From contig JBFNEZ010000002.1 in assembly GCA_040797825.1 (NCBI GenBank), positions 1 to 64,000 on the forward strand: DNA of 64,000 bases, written 5' to 3'. Each line of letters starts with the position of its first letter. Within the stretch, counting starts at the first letter, position 1. Positions 24,744 through 32,947 of this stretch are shown piece by piece. Under the pieces are notes generated by a model. The model was not told where the DNA came from and made no database searches. It worked only from the letters and a program-made list of their open reading frames with translations. The DNA comes from Geosporobacter sp040797825 (GTDB taxonomy: Bacteria; Bacillota; Clostridia; Peptostreptococcales; Thermotaleaceae). The position numbers and the translations under genes were made by a program.

Positions 24744-25973
24744 CTAAAATAAAACAACCTTTACCTTTTCTCCCTTGTGAATACCTTCTTGGTTGGTATG
24801 AATTTTAATATATCCATGAGCTTTGGTCATAAGAGAAATGGCACCGGATTTTCCATAAATGGGTTTTGCTTTATATTCTCCATTGTTCTCTTCAATCTGT
24901 ACCAGCTGATAGGTTTCTTTCCCTGGAGAGGAATGGATATTGACCTCACAGATGGCAGGCACAGCCAACTCCTGTTCTTGAGGCAAACATAGCAGCTTGC
25001 GAATATAGTAATCTACAAAAACCTTATAAATAACCATAGCAGAAACAGGGTGACCAGGAAGACCGAATAGAGCTGTATCCTTTACCTTTCCAAGAATTGT
25101 TGGTTTTCCAGGTTTAACTGCTACCCCATGAACGAATACCCCTGGCTCTCCCAAATCATCGATGACCTTTGCCGTAACATCCTTGACCCCAACGGAGCTT
25201 CCTCCTGAAATAATGGCTATATGACTTTTATCCACAGCTTCCTGTACGGTTTTCTTTAGCAGGTCATAGTCGTCTCTAACCACTACCTGTCCCACAACCT
25301 CTGCTCCAATTTCCTTTGCCATAGTCGTTAAGGTGTAGGTATTGATATCTCTTATTTGTCCAGGCTTTATTTCCTCTCTAGGATCTACAATCTCATCTCC
25401 CGTTGATATGACAAATATCTTTGGTTTATGAAAAACCCTTACCTGATGGACACCTGCCGCAGCTAAAACACCAATATCCTGGGGTCTGAGCCTCCTGCCT
25501 TTTTCAGCAATGATTTCTCCTTTTTTTATATCTTCACCTTTTTGGATAATCCCATCACCTGGTGCTGCTGCTTTATAAACAGCGATGGTATCTTGATCTA
25601 AGGTCTCAACATACTCGATCATCATCATCGCATCTGCCCCTTGAGGAAGCATTCCTCCCGTAGGCACATAGACTGCATAGCCTGAAGAGACGGTTAGTTT
25701 TGCGGCCTCACCCATTTCTACCCTTCCCTTCATCTGTAGGAAAGTAGGCAGACTTTCACTGGCTCCAAAAGAATCCTTTGCTGCAATTCCGTAGCCGTCT
25801 ACAGTTGAACGGGGAAATTCAGGAACATCCAGCTGGGCATAGACATCTTCTCCTACAACTCTTCCTAATGCTTCACCAATATCAACCATTTCAATTTCTA
25901 GCACCCTATCATTAAAGTATTGATCAATTTTTTTCTTTGTTTCTTCTACAGTATCTACTTTTAATAGTTTCAT
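24744..25973 (-). CDS. moeA: Molybdopterin molybdenumtransferase
   Basis: MoeA (409 residues) inserts molybdate or tungstate into adenylated molybdopterin. Motifs are the domain I start DVPEFPRSTVDGYGIAAKDS, ADAMMMIEYVE, the MPT-binding SGGSSVGVKDVTAKVI and PGKPTILGKVKDTALFGLPG with GHPVSAM. The domain IV C terminus is intact. Thirteen bases separate it from the tungstate transporter ATPase gene, so metal supply and metal insertion are co-expressed. Paralogous to the N-terminal part of the fusion protein encoded just downstream. Confidence 0.94.
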   Translation of the reverse strand: MKLLKVDTVEETKKKIDQYFNDRVLEIEMVDIGEALGRVVGEDVYAQLDVPEFPRSTVDGYGIAAKDSFGASESLPTFLQMKGRVEMGEAAKLTVSSGYAVYVPTGGMLPQGADAMMMIEYVETLDQDTIAVYKAAAPGDGIIQKGEDIKKGEIIAEKGRRLRPQDIGVLAAAGVHQVRVFHKPKIFVISTGDEIVDPREEIKPGQIRDINTYTLTTMAKEIGAEVVGQVVVRDDYDLLKKTVQEAVDKSHIAIISGGSSVGVKDVTAKVIDDLGEPGVFVHGVAVKPGKPTILGKVKDTALFGLPGHPVSAMVIYKVFVDYYIRKLLCLPQEQELAVPAICEVNIHSSPGKETYQLVQIEENNGEYKAKPIYGKSGAISLMTKAHGYIKIHTNQEGIHKGEKVKVVLF

Positions 25974-25985
25974 ATCCTTCTCCCC

Positions 25986-26696
25986 CTAGTCAATCAGCAG
26001 TTCTCCTCTGATAAATTTTTGGGTAATTTTACTATCTGGTTTAAAAATAAGCTTTTCTATTTCCCCAGTTTCTTCAAGCTTGCCTTGATGCATAAAAACT
26101 GCCTCTGTACACAGTCTCCTAGCCTGCTGCAACTGATGGGTTACAAGCAGCACTGTGGTTTTATCCTCCTCATGGACCCTTCGAATCATACGTTCCATTA
26201 CCTCCACCGCTCTGGGATCAATGTTGGCAGTGGGTTCATCTAAAATCAGCAATCTGGGTTTAAATATCAGAGCCCTTGCCAAGGCTACCTTCTGGGCTTC
26301 TCCTCCTGAAAGAGTCCATGATTTTTGATGGGCAATGGTTTGAAGTCCCATTTCCTCTATCATAGCCTCTACTTGATGCCGTATCTTCTCTGGCTGCAAT
26401 CCTCTAAGCTTTAAGGGATAGGCAATATTCTTCCATACTGTGGTACGCAGCAGGTAAGGTTTTTGAAACACAAGGGTAATATTTTCTTGAACCTTTTTAA
26501 GTGCTTCTCCTCCATAGTAAATCTCTCCTGTTGTTGGCTCCTCCAATCCTGCAATGATTTTTGCCAAAGTGCTTTTTCCAGCCCCATTGGGCCCAATGAT
26601 GCCACAGCATGTCCCTTTTGGAATATAAAGATTGGATACATTGAGCACTTGTTTTTGCTCATAAAATTTTGTCACATTCTCTAGTACAATATCCAT
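25986..26696 (-). CDS. tupC: Tungstate ABC transporter, ATPase
   Basis: This 236-residue ABC ATPase shows Walker A GPNGAGKST, the Q-loop LVFQKPYLLRTTVWKNIAYP, the signature LSGGEAQKVALARAL and Walker B LLILDEPTANIDP. It energises the importer formed with the adjacent TupB permease and TupA binding protein. There is no C-terminal MOP/TOBE domain of the kind found in ModC, which fits a Tup-type system. SD GGAG precedes the ATG; the gene is two bases from tupB. Confidence 0.92.
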   Translation of the reverse strand: MDIVLENVTKFYEQKQVLNVSNLYIPKGTCCGIIGPNGAGKSTLAKIIAGLEEPTTGEIYYGGEALKKVQENITLVFQKPYLLRTTVWKNIAYPLKLRGLQPEKIRHQVEAMIEEMGLQTIAHQKSWTLSGGEAQKVALARALIFKPRLLILDEPTANIDPRAVEVMERMIRRVHEEDKTTVLLVTHQLQQARRLCTEAVFMHQGKLEETGEIEKLIFKPDSKITQKFIRGELLID

Positions 26697-26698
26697 TT

Positions 26699-27388
26699 TT
26701 ATGCTCCTTGCTGAAAATGGTATAATATAGAATTAATTGCAAAAGACAAGGTTAATAACACAATGCCAATAGCCATAGCCATGGCATAATCCCCCATGCT
26801 TTGCAGCATAGCAATAGTAGTTGTCATCACTCTCGTATGGCCGCGAATATTGCCTCCTACAATCATTACTGCACCCACCTCTGATACAGCTCTACCATAT
26901 CCTGTAACAATAGCCGTCAGAATATGGATTCGGAGCTCTCGAATCATCAGGAGCATTGTTTGAGCAGCATTTGCTCCTAGGGTTTTACCTATCATCCTTA
27001 TGGTTTTACCCATTTCCTTTGTTCCATTATAAACAATTCCCATAATAATTGGTGTAATCAAACAAGTCTGTGCAATAATCATGGCAGCAGGCGTATACGT
27101 CAAGCCTAGAAATCCTAAGGGACCTTTTCTAGAGATCAATAGGAATATTACCAATCCTGCAATCACAGGAGGCAAGCTCATTAAAGTATACAAACCCCTT
27201 ACAACAATTCTCTTATAGCTAAATTCTGCAATACCTAGAAGAATCCCTATAGGTATTCCAAATAGAGCGGCAATAGCAGTAGCCGTAAGAGAAACATAGA
27301 GAGAAAGCAGGATGATTCTATATACTTCTTGATCTAATGAAATTAGCAGTTTCACTGCTTCCTGCAATCCCATCCATATTTCGCTCAC
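26699..27388 (-). CDS. tupB: Tungstate ABC transporter, permease
   Basis: This 229-residue integral membrane protein has five to six helices and an ABC permease EAA-type loop (GKTIRMIGKTLGANAAQTML), followed by the TupB-like VTGYGRAVSEVGAVMIVGGN. Together with TupA and TupC it imports tungstate. A GTG at 27397 overlaps the SD AGGGG; the GTG at 27388 has eight-base spacing and is chosen. The neighbouring binding protein identifies the system as TupABC rather than ModABC. Confidence 0.92.
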   Translation of the reverse strand: MSEIWMGLQEAVKLLISLDQEVYRIILLSLYVSLTATAIAALFGIPIGILLGIAEFSYKRIVVRGLYTLMSLPPVIAGLVIFLLISRKGPLGFLGLTYTPAAMIIAQTCLITPIIMGIVYNGTKEMGKTIRMIGKTLGANAAQTMLLMIRELRIHILTAIVTGYGRAVSEVGAVMIVGGNIRGHTRVMTTTIAMLQSMGDYAMAMAIGIVLLTLSFAINSILYHFQQGA

Positions 27389-27403
27389 GACCTTCACCCC
27401 TAT

Positions 27404-28294
27404 CTATTTTTTTCCGTTGGGAATAAATAAAGATTGTCCATATTCTTCTTTACCAAATTCTGCAATCAGGTTTTGCCCTTTTTCCGAAAGAACCCAATCA
27501 ATAAAGGCTTGGGCACCTTCTAAGTTGATTTTATCGTTTTTATCAGGATTCACAGCAATAACACCATATTGGTTAAAGAGCTTACTATCTCCTTCAACCA
27601 CAATCTCTAAATCAACCTTGTCTTTCATGGACAAATAGGTTGCTCTATCAGAGAGGGTATAGGCTTGCGTTTCATCAGCCATTTGAATCACTTCTCCCAT
27701 CCCCCGTCCAGCAGAAAGGTACCATTTTCCTTCTGGTTCAATACCCATGTCTTTCCACAACTTTAATTCTGCCTTGTGGGTACCGGAATCATCCCCTCTG
27801 GATATAAATTTTTGTTTTTGCTCTTGTATTTGTTGAAGGGCCATTGCAATATCACTACCTGCTTTTTCCTTTAGCAGGATAGGATCCTCCTTGGGTCCAA
27901 TAAGCACATAGTCATTGTACATTACATCAAAGCGCTCTAATCCATGCCCGCCTTTGATAAATTCTTCCTCTGAGCTTTTGGCATGTACCAATAAAACATC
28001 TGCTTCTCCATCTTCTCCAAGCTTCAATGCCTGCCCTGTTCCTACTGCAACCACCTTTACATCAATTCCTGTATCTTTTTTGAAAAGAGGCAGCAAATAG
28101 GTCAACAATCCACTATTTTCTGTGCTGGTAGTGGTCGCCATAATTAGATTTGTGTTTTGAATCACTGGCTTTTCAGGAACATCTGCCTTTGCAGGTTTAG
28201 GCCCATCAGCCTTTGTGCATCCCGTTGCAAAGGATAGGAAAAGTACTCCTATCAAGCAACAAAGCAAAATCTTATTTTTCCAAAATTTCATCAT
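27404..28294 (-). CDS. tupA: Tungstate-binding lipoprotein
   Basis: TupA (296 residues) is the extracellular binding protein for tungstate. The signal peptide ends with a lipobox (FATGC). The oxyanion-binding TTTSTENSGLL after the linker is the hallmark of TupA/WtpA-like proteins, and SRGDDSGTHKAELKLWKDMG is a second family signature. Two adjacent ATGs follow the SD GGAGG (four and seven bases); the second, at 28291, is equally possible. It is the first gene after the tandem riboswitches, so import of the metal is under direct control of the finished cofactor. Confidence 0.94.
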   Translation of the reverse strand: MMKFWKNKILLCCLIGVLFLSFATGCTKADGPKPAKADVPEKPVIQNTNLIMATTTSTENSGLLTYLLPLFKKDTGIDVKVVAVGTGQALKLGEDGEADVLLVHAKSSEEEFIKGGHGLERFDVMYNDYVLIGPKEDPILLKEKAGSDIAMALQQIQEQKQKFISRGDDSGTHKAELKLWKDMGIEPEGKWYLSAGRGMGEVIQMADETQAYTLSDRATYLSMKDKVDLEIVVEGDSKLFNQYGVIAVNPDKNDKINLEGAQAFIDWVLSEKGQNLIAEFGKEEYGQSLFIPNGKK

Positions 28295-28332
28295 CTTTCC
28301 TCCATTCTAGTTCAATAATGAAGAAAGAGGTT

Positions 28333-28433
28333 TATCCCCTTTCCAAATAACGGGAGGCCTATAGATTTCTCCCTAGGCCCATGGTTTTACACACCCTAGT
28401 GCCGGCTACCGTAGGTGTATAAAATCGGAGATA
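28333..28433 (-). ncRNA. Mo/W-cofactor riboswitch, proximal copy
   Basis: On the minus strand this leader has the Moco RNA motif layout. P1 pairs ATCTCC with GGGGAT. A 9-bp stem (TTATACACC with GGTGTGTAA) carries a small CGG-TAG-CCG hairpin. A further stem GGCCTA/TAGGCC is capped by a GAAA tetraloop, and the conserved GCCTCCCGT and TTTGGAAA segments follow. The 3' strand of P1 can alternatively pair GAAAGGGG with CCTCTTTC directly downstream. No U-tract follows; released CCTC could instead mask the tupA SD (GGAGG), suggesting translational control. Whether it senses Moco or tungsten cofactor (Tuco) cannot be decided by eye. Confidence 0.85.
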
Positions 28434-28480
28434 TGTAGATTGACTGTGTCAAAATACAACTTGGATAAGATGACCTGGCT

Positions 28481-28513
28481 AGAAAAAGAAAAACAATCCA
28501 GAAAAGGATTGTT
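28481..28513 (-). terminator. Riboswitch-controlled terminator
   Basis: Arms AACAATCC and GGATTGTT (8 bp, 6-nt loop) are followed on the minus strand by TTTTCTTTTTCT. The segment CCTTTTC, in its 5' arm and loop, is complementary to GGAAAAGG at the end of the upstream aptamer (28533-28540). An antiterminator can therefore form when the aptamer's closing stem does not. This makes the distal copy a standard ligand-OFF transcriptional switch. Confidence 0.85.
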
Positions 28514-28532
28514 CATAATTCTTTTAAAAAAA

Positions 28533-28630
28533 CCTTTTCCTTTCCAACCACGGGAGGCATCAAGATTTCTCTCGATACCCATCGGTCACACTTTCATGGC
28601 TCTCGCTTTAGAAAGTAAGACTCGGAATTT
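28533..28630 (-). ncRNA. Mo/W-cofactor riboswitch, distal copy
   Basis: A second aptamer lies about 100 bases upstream of the proximal one in the same leader. Shared elements are TTCCGAG at the 5' side, a CTTTC/GAAAG stem carrying GC-GAGA-GC, GATGGG, a 7-bp stem ATCGAGA/TCTTGAT with a GAAA tetraloop, then GCCTCCCGT and TTGGAAAGG. The short closing stem pairs TTCC with GGAA. Its 3' strand overlaps the antiterminator (GGAAAAGG), and an intrinsic terminator follows. It is expected to stop transcription of the tungstate/cofactor operon when the cofactor is abundant. Confidence 0.85.
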
Positions 28631-28661
28631 TTCTATATTCAATTTTTCTGTTCATGTTAAA

Positions 28662-28670
28662 ATTATAGCA
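28662..28670 (-). promoter_or_regulatory. Extended -10 promoter of the tup operon
   Basis: TGCTATAAT on the minus strand is a perfect extended -10. Transcription would start near 28655, about 25 bases before the distal aptamer. No convincing -35 is visible, which is common for extended -10 promoters. Confidence 0.6.
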
Positions 28671-28698
28671 TGACTGCTAGAAAAAAACTATAGACATT

Positions 28699-29493
28699 TT
28701 ATGCATTCAAATCATGTATCACCCGATGTCCTCCTGTATATATATTCATCCGATTCCCTCTGGCAAATCCAATCACTGTTATTTCAAGCTTCTCTGCCAG
28801 CTCTAAGGCCAAATGGGTAGGCGCAGAACGGGATATGAGAATGGGTATACCTCGTTTTGCTGCCTTAATCAGAATTTCTGAAGAAATGCGTCCACTGGTT
28901 ATCAATAGTTTGTGCTGTAAATCTATTTTTTTTAAAAAGGCTTCTCCTACAATTTTATCTAAGGCATTGTGCCTTCCTACGTCCTCATGAAAGAGCAGTA
29001 TCTCCTTCCCATCACTAAGGCAGGCACTATGGACTCCCCCGGTTTGGATAAATAGAGAAGATTTCTTATTGAATGCCCTCACCAATTGGATAAGCACCTC
29101 AGCCGACATCCTCAAATCACTCTTAACTGGTTTACTATGAAAGGAATCCATAACATGGTAAAAGAGAGTCCCTTTTCCACAACCCGTTGTTAGAGTTCTT
29201 TTTCCTGAAAGCCTTTTAGCAAGAGAAGCTTTTTCTATTAGTTCTATCTCAAAAAAGCCCTTTTCTTCATCTAGCTGATAATTGCGAATATCAGCAGAAT
29301 CTCGCAGCAATCCTTCTGATAGCAAGAATCCCAGAGCAAGATACACCAGATTTTTCGGTGAACAAAGAAGGGTTATCCATTCTTCTCCATTGACAATTAT
29401 GGTAAAGGGATACTCCAATATAACTATATCCTCCCAGTTTTTTCGTTCCCCCAGTTCATATTTTTCTATCTTTATCCTTTGGGTCCCTTCCAT
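28699..29493 (-). CDS. fdhD: Formate dehydrogenase sulfurtransferase FdhD
   Basis: FdhD (264 residues) transfers sulfur from a cysteine desulfurase to the Mo/W-bis-MGD cofactor of formate dehydrogenase, which is needed for activity. Family motifs are FLLSEGLL, LTTGCGKGTLF, FIQTGGVHSA, FHEDVGRHNALDKI and ITSGRISSEILIKAA, then SAPTHLALELAE. The catalytic loop keeps a single Cys where the E. coli protein has Cys-x2-Cys. The ATG at 29493 overlaps the end of mobA by 22 bases and has a purine-rich SD; the longer frame would reach further into mobA. Its target, FdhA, is encoded two genes upstream in the same orientation. Confidence 0.92.
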   Translation of the reverse strand: MEGTQRIKIEKYELGERKNWEDIVILEYPFTIIVNGEEWITLLCSPKNLVYLALGFLLSEGLLRDSADIRNYQLDEEKGFFEIELIEKASLAKRLSGKRTLTTGCGKGTLFYHVMDSFHSKPVKSDLRMSAEVLIQLVRAFNKKSSLFIQTGGVHSACLSDGKEILLFHEDVGRHNALDKIVGEAFLKKIDLQHKLLITSGRISSEILIKAAKRGIPILISRSAPTHLALELAEKLEITVIGFARGNRMNIYTGGHRVIHDLNA

Positions 29494-30107
29494 CCCTCTT
29501 CCTTCCTCTCCTCTATTGAAAGATATTGTTCTATATCCTCTCTTGTATTCAGATTGATAAACATCTCCCAATTGGGACTATATTTTCTAGCAACCTTTTC
29601 TTCAATATAAAAAACAGTAGATCCCTCCAGTAAATTCAGTATCCTTCTTTTTCCCAATTGAATATTTTCTTCAAGCTTGGGCAGCAATCCTTTGCTATAA
29701 AATCCATTAAAGGGTTCTAACCAGTCTCCAAATCTGGTCACAACGGCTTGAATATCCTCTCCTTTTCTTTCAATAACAGACTGCATATAAAGGATATATT
29801 TCAAATTTAAACAGGGCATGTCACAGGCAACTATGTAACTGAATTGATTGCTGGCGTTTTTAAGTCCCGCATGCATACCACCCAAAGGACCAAAGTCCTT
29901 TTCTTCGTCAGCTACAGCAATACAGGATAAATGGGTATAGTAATCGGGGGTATTGGTAACGATGATAATTTCTCTAAAAATCTTTTTAAGCCTTCCCATT
30001 TGCATTTCTATAATGCTCTGTTGGTTAATATGAAGATGCTGTTTATCAAATCCCATTCTCGAGCTTTTTCCACCTGCTAGTATGATTGCTGTACCTGTTA
30101 ATTCCAT
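29472..30107 (-). CDS. mobA: Molybdenum cofactor guanylyltransferase
   Basis: MobA (211 residues) attaches GMP to the Mo- or W-pterin to form the MGD form used by formate dehydrogenases. The nucleotide-binding start is IILAGGKSSRMGFDKQ; further landmarks are ADEEKDFGPLGGMHAGLKN and IVACDMPCLN. It lies between fdhA and fdhD and overlaps the latter. A separate mobB is not seen. Its closeness to fdhA fits a role in maturing that enzyme. Confidence 0.93.
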   Translation of the reverse strand: MELTGTAIILAGGKSSRMGFDKQHLHINQQSIIEMQMGRLKKIFREIIIVTNTPDYYTHLSCIAVADEEKDFGPLGGMHAGLKNASNQFSYIVACDMPCLNLKYILYMQSVIERKGEDIQAVVTRFGDWLEPFNGFYSKGLLPKLEENIQLGKRRILNLLEGSTVFYIEEKVARKYSPNWEMFINLNTREDIEQYLSIEERKEEGWKGPKG

Positions 30108-30172
30108 AAGCCTTCCCTCCAGTGCCTTCTCTTTTATCCTCTGGACTGAACATGCTTGCCTGCTAAAAGTGG

Positions 30173-30204
30173 TTAAAGAGATGCCCCTTAGGACATCTCT
30201 TTAA
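30173..30204 (-). terminator. Hairpin after fdhA
   Basis: An 11-bp perfect stem, TTAAAGAGATG with CATCTCTTTAA around a 10-nt loop, starts two bases after the fdhA stop. On the minus strand the following sequence (CCACTTTT) is only mildly T-rich. It may be a partial terminator or 3' stability element, lowering expression of mobA and fdhD relative to fdhA. Confidence 0.55.
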
Positions 30205-30205
30205 T

Positions 30206-32881
30206 CTATGATAACTTTTCTACAGCCACAGCGCAAACTTTTAATTCTGGTGTTTTACAGGCTGGATCCAAAACCGTATTGGTCAACTGATTGGCTGATC
30301 CTTCAGCAAAATGGAAGGGCATAAATACAACTTCTTCTTCCACTACATCGGTTACCTTGGCCTTTGTTACAATCTTCCCTCGTCTGGAGGATAGACCTAC
30401 CATCTCTCCGTCATGGATTTCCAGCCTCGCTGCTGCAGCTGGATGGATTTCTACATAGCTTTCAGGAGCTAGTTCGTTGATACCATCAGTTTTGTCTGTC
30501 ATCGTTCTGGTATGATAATGGTACAGAATTCTTCCCGTAGTCAAAACAAATGGATAATCTTGATCCGTTGCTTCTGCTGGTTCCTTATGTTCAACTGCTG
30601 CAAAGAGACCCTTGCCTCTGGCAAAGCTGCCATTATGCAAAAACTTGGTTCCTGGATGGTCCGCCGTCGGACAAGGCCACTGAATGCTGCCTTTCTCCAA
30701 TCTGCTGTAGTTTATTCCTCCATAGGAAGGGGTTAGCAAAGCAATTTCATCCATGATTTCTGATGGTCCTTCATAGGTTTTTTCATATCCTAGATGATTC
30801 ATCAGCTCCATCAATATTTTCCAATCGGGTTTTGCTTCTCCCACTGGCTCAACAGCCTTACGAACACGCTGTACCCTTCTCTCCGTATTGCTAAAGGTAC
30901 CTTCCTTCTCTGCAAAGGATGCTGCTGGAAGCACCACATCGGCAAAGGCTGCTGTCTCCGTTAAGAAAATATCCTGTACTACCAGAAACTCCGTATGCTC
31001 AAGAGCATGCTTCACATGGGTTGTATCAGGATCCGAAACCATTGGATTTTCTCCCATAATATAGAGGAAGCGAATATCTCCATGATGGGCACCATTCATA
31101 ATCTCTGGTACAGTGAGGCCCGGCTTCTGAGATAAGGAAGTTCCCCAAGCCTTTTCAAATTTTTCTACAGCTTCCGGTTTATTGACTGGCTGATAGCCCG
31201 TAAAGACATTGGGCAGTGCTCCCATATCGCAGGCTCCTTGTACATTGTTTTGTCCCCGAAGGGGATTGACACCCGTTGATTCTCGCCCTATATGCCCGCA
31301 AAGCATGGCTAGATTAGAGGTAGACATTACATTGTTGACTCCATTGCTATGCTGGGTAATTCCCATACAATAAAAGATGGTTGCCTTATCAGCTTTTGCA
31401 TAGAGTCTAGCTGCCTTACGAATATCTTCAGCTGCTACACCACAAATTTCGGCTGCTCTCTCAGGTGTATATTGCAGCATTGCTTTTTCAAAGGCTTCAA
31501 AATTCTCAGTTCTCTCCGCAATAAATTCTTTGTTTTCCAAACCTTCTGTTAAAATAACATGCATCATTCCATTTAAGAGGGCCACATTGGTCCCAGGTTT
31601 TATCTGCAGGAAAACTTCTGCATCCTTAACTAGATCAATCTTTCTCGGCTCTGCTAAGATCAGCTTTGCTCCCCTCTGCAATGCCTGCCTGATTTGAGCT
31701 CCGATTACAGGATGACTCTCCGTAGTATTGGACCCGGTTACAAAAATCACATCGCTATTCAACACTTCACCAATACTATTGGTCATAGCACCACTACCTA
31801 ATGTTGTTGCAAGACCTGCAACAGTAGCTGCATGTCAGAGGCGGGCACAGTGATCCATATTATTGGTACCAATTACAGCTCTAAATAGTTTTTGCATCAA
31901 ATAATTCTCTTCATTGGTACATCGGGCAGAGCTAAGGCCCGCCAGTGCATCGGGTCCATATTGTTCCTTTGTATAGGTTATTTTGCTGGCAATTAATTCA
32001 TAGGCCTCTTCCCATGAAGCTTCTCTAAATTCACCATTTTCCTTTATCAAAGGCTTTTTCAACCGATCAGGATGATTGATAAAGTTATAGGCAAATTTTC
32101 CTTTTACGCAGAGGAGTCCATTATTGGATGGACCGTCAACGGGCTTTACATCTACCACTTTATTATTCTTTACCAATAGTTCCAACTGACATCCAACGCC
32201 ACAATAGGAACAGGTTGTTGTAACCCTTTGAGTTTCCCAATATCTAAATCGTTCTTTGCTCTTAGGCATTAAAGCTCCTACTGGACATACGGATACACAA
32301 TTTCCGCAAGATACACAGATAGAATGATCCATTCCTTTATCAAAGGGGGCTCCTATATGGGTATCAAACCCTCGTTCAAATTGTCCAATTGCCCCAGTGC
32401 ATTGGAGCTCATTACAGACACGAATACATTTTCCGCACAATATGCATTTATTTTGATCATTCACATAGAAAGGGTTACTCTCATCAACTGCATAATTTTT
32501 CTTTTCCCCTTGAAAAGGTCCTTCTTTTACATCATATTGGTAACAGTAATCCTGCAGTTTACAGTCTCCAGCCTTTCCACAGGTTAAGCAATCCAAAGGA
32601 TGGTTTTCAATCATTAATTCCAGTATCTCTTTCCTTGCTTTCCACACCTTTTCACTATCTGTAGATATAATCATATTTTCTGTCACGGGGGTACTACAAG
32701 CTGTTATAAGATTTTTTGCTCCCTCTACCTCCACAACGCATATTCTGCATGCACCATGGGGTACTAATCTTTTGTCATGACAGAAAGTTGGAATCTGAAC
32801 ACCTATTTGTTCAGCAGCTTGAAGGATTGTGGTTCCATTTTCCACTTGGACCTTCTGACTATTAACGGTAATGTTAATCAT
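30206..32881 (-). CDS. fdhA: Selenocysteine formate dehydrogenase, alpha subunit
   Basis: One 891-residue gene containing an in-frame UGA at 31835-31837 that encodes selenocysteine 349 (context CARL-U-HAATVAG). A SECIS hairpin follows directly. The N terminus resembles HydA/NuoG: [2Fe-2S] (Cys34, 45, 48, 62), His94-Cys3 [4Fe-4S] (98, 101, 107), and two [4Fe-4S] clusters (Cys146-156 and 189-199). The formate dehydrogenase cluster (Cys224, 227, 231, 258), the Mo/W-bis-MGD domain and the C-terminal cap follow. It interconverts formate and CO2. With the adjacent HylB/HylC-like subunits it probably forms an NAD- and ferredoxin-dependent, electron-bifurcating enzyme like FdhF2-HylCBA of Gottschalkia acidurici. 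ATG 32881 has SD AGGGG; an upstream start is less likely. Confidence 0.95.
31800..31837 (-). promoter_or_regulatory. Bacterial SECIS element in fdhA
   Basis: Starting at the UGA, the mRNA forms a perfect 7-bp stem, TGTTGCA with TGCAACA (31805-31823), capped by the loop GGTCT. The E. coli fdhF SECIS has a very similar GUUGCAGGUCUGCA apex whose GU is contacted by SelB. The stem base starts 11 bases after the UGA, within the known working range. This directs selenocysteine insertion rather than termination. Confidence 0.92.
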
Positions 32882-32947
32882 CTGCTCTTCCCCTTTACGT
32901 AATTTTTCTATTCTCTCCAATTCCAGTATTCTAGCAATCGAATAACA

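Noticed and set aside
31835..31837. In-frame stop splitting fdhA, as a nonsense mutation or pseudogene
   Set aside because: The frame continues without shift, the residue is the known Sec/Cys ligand position of formate dehydrogenases, and a clear SECIS hairpin follows.
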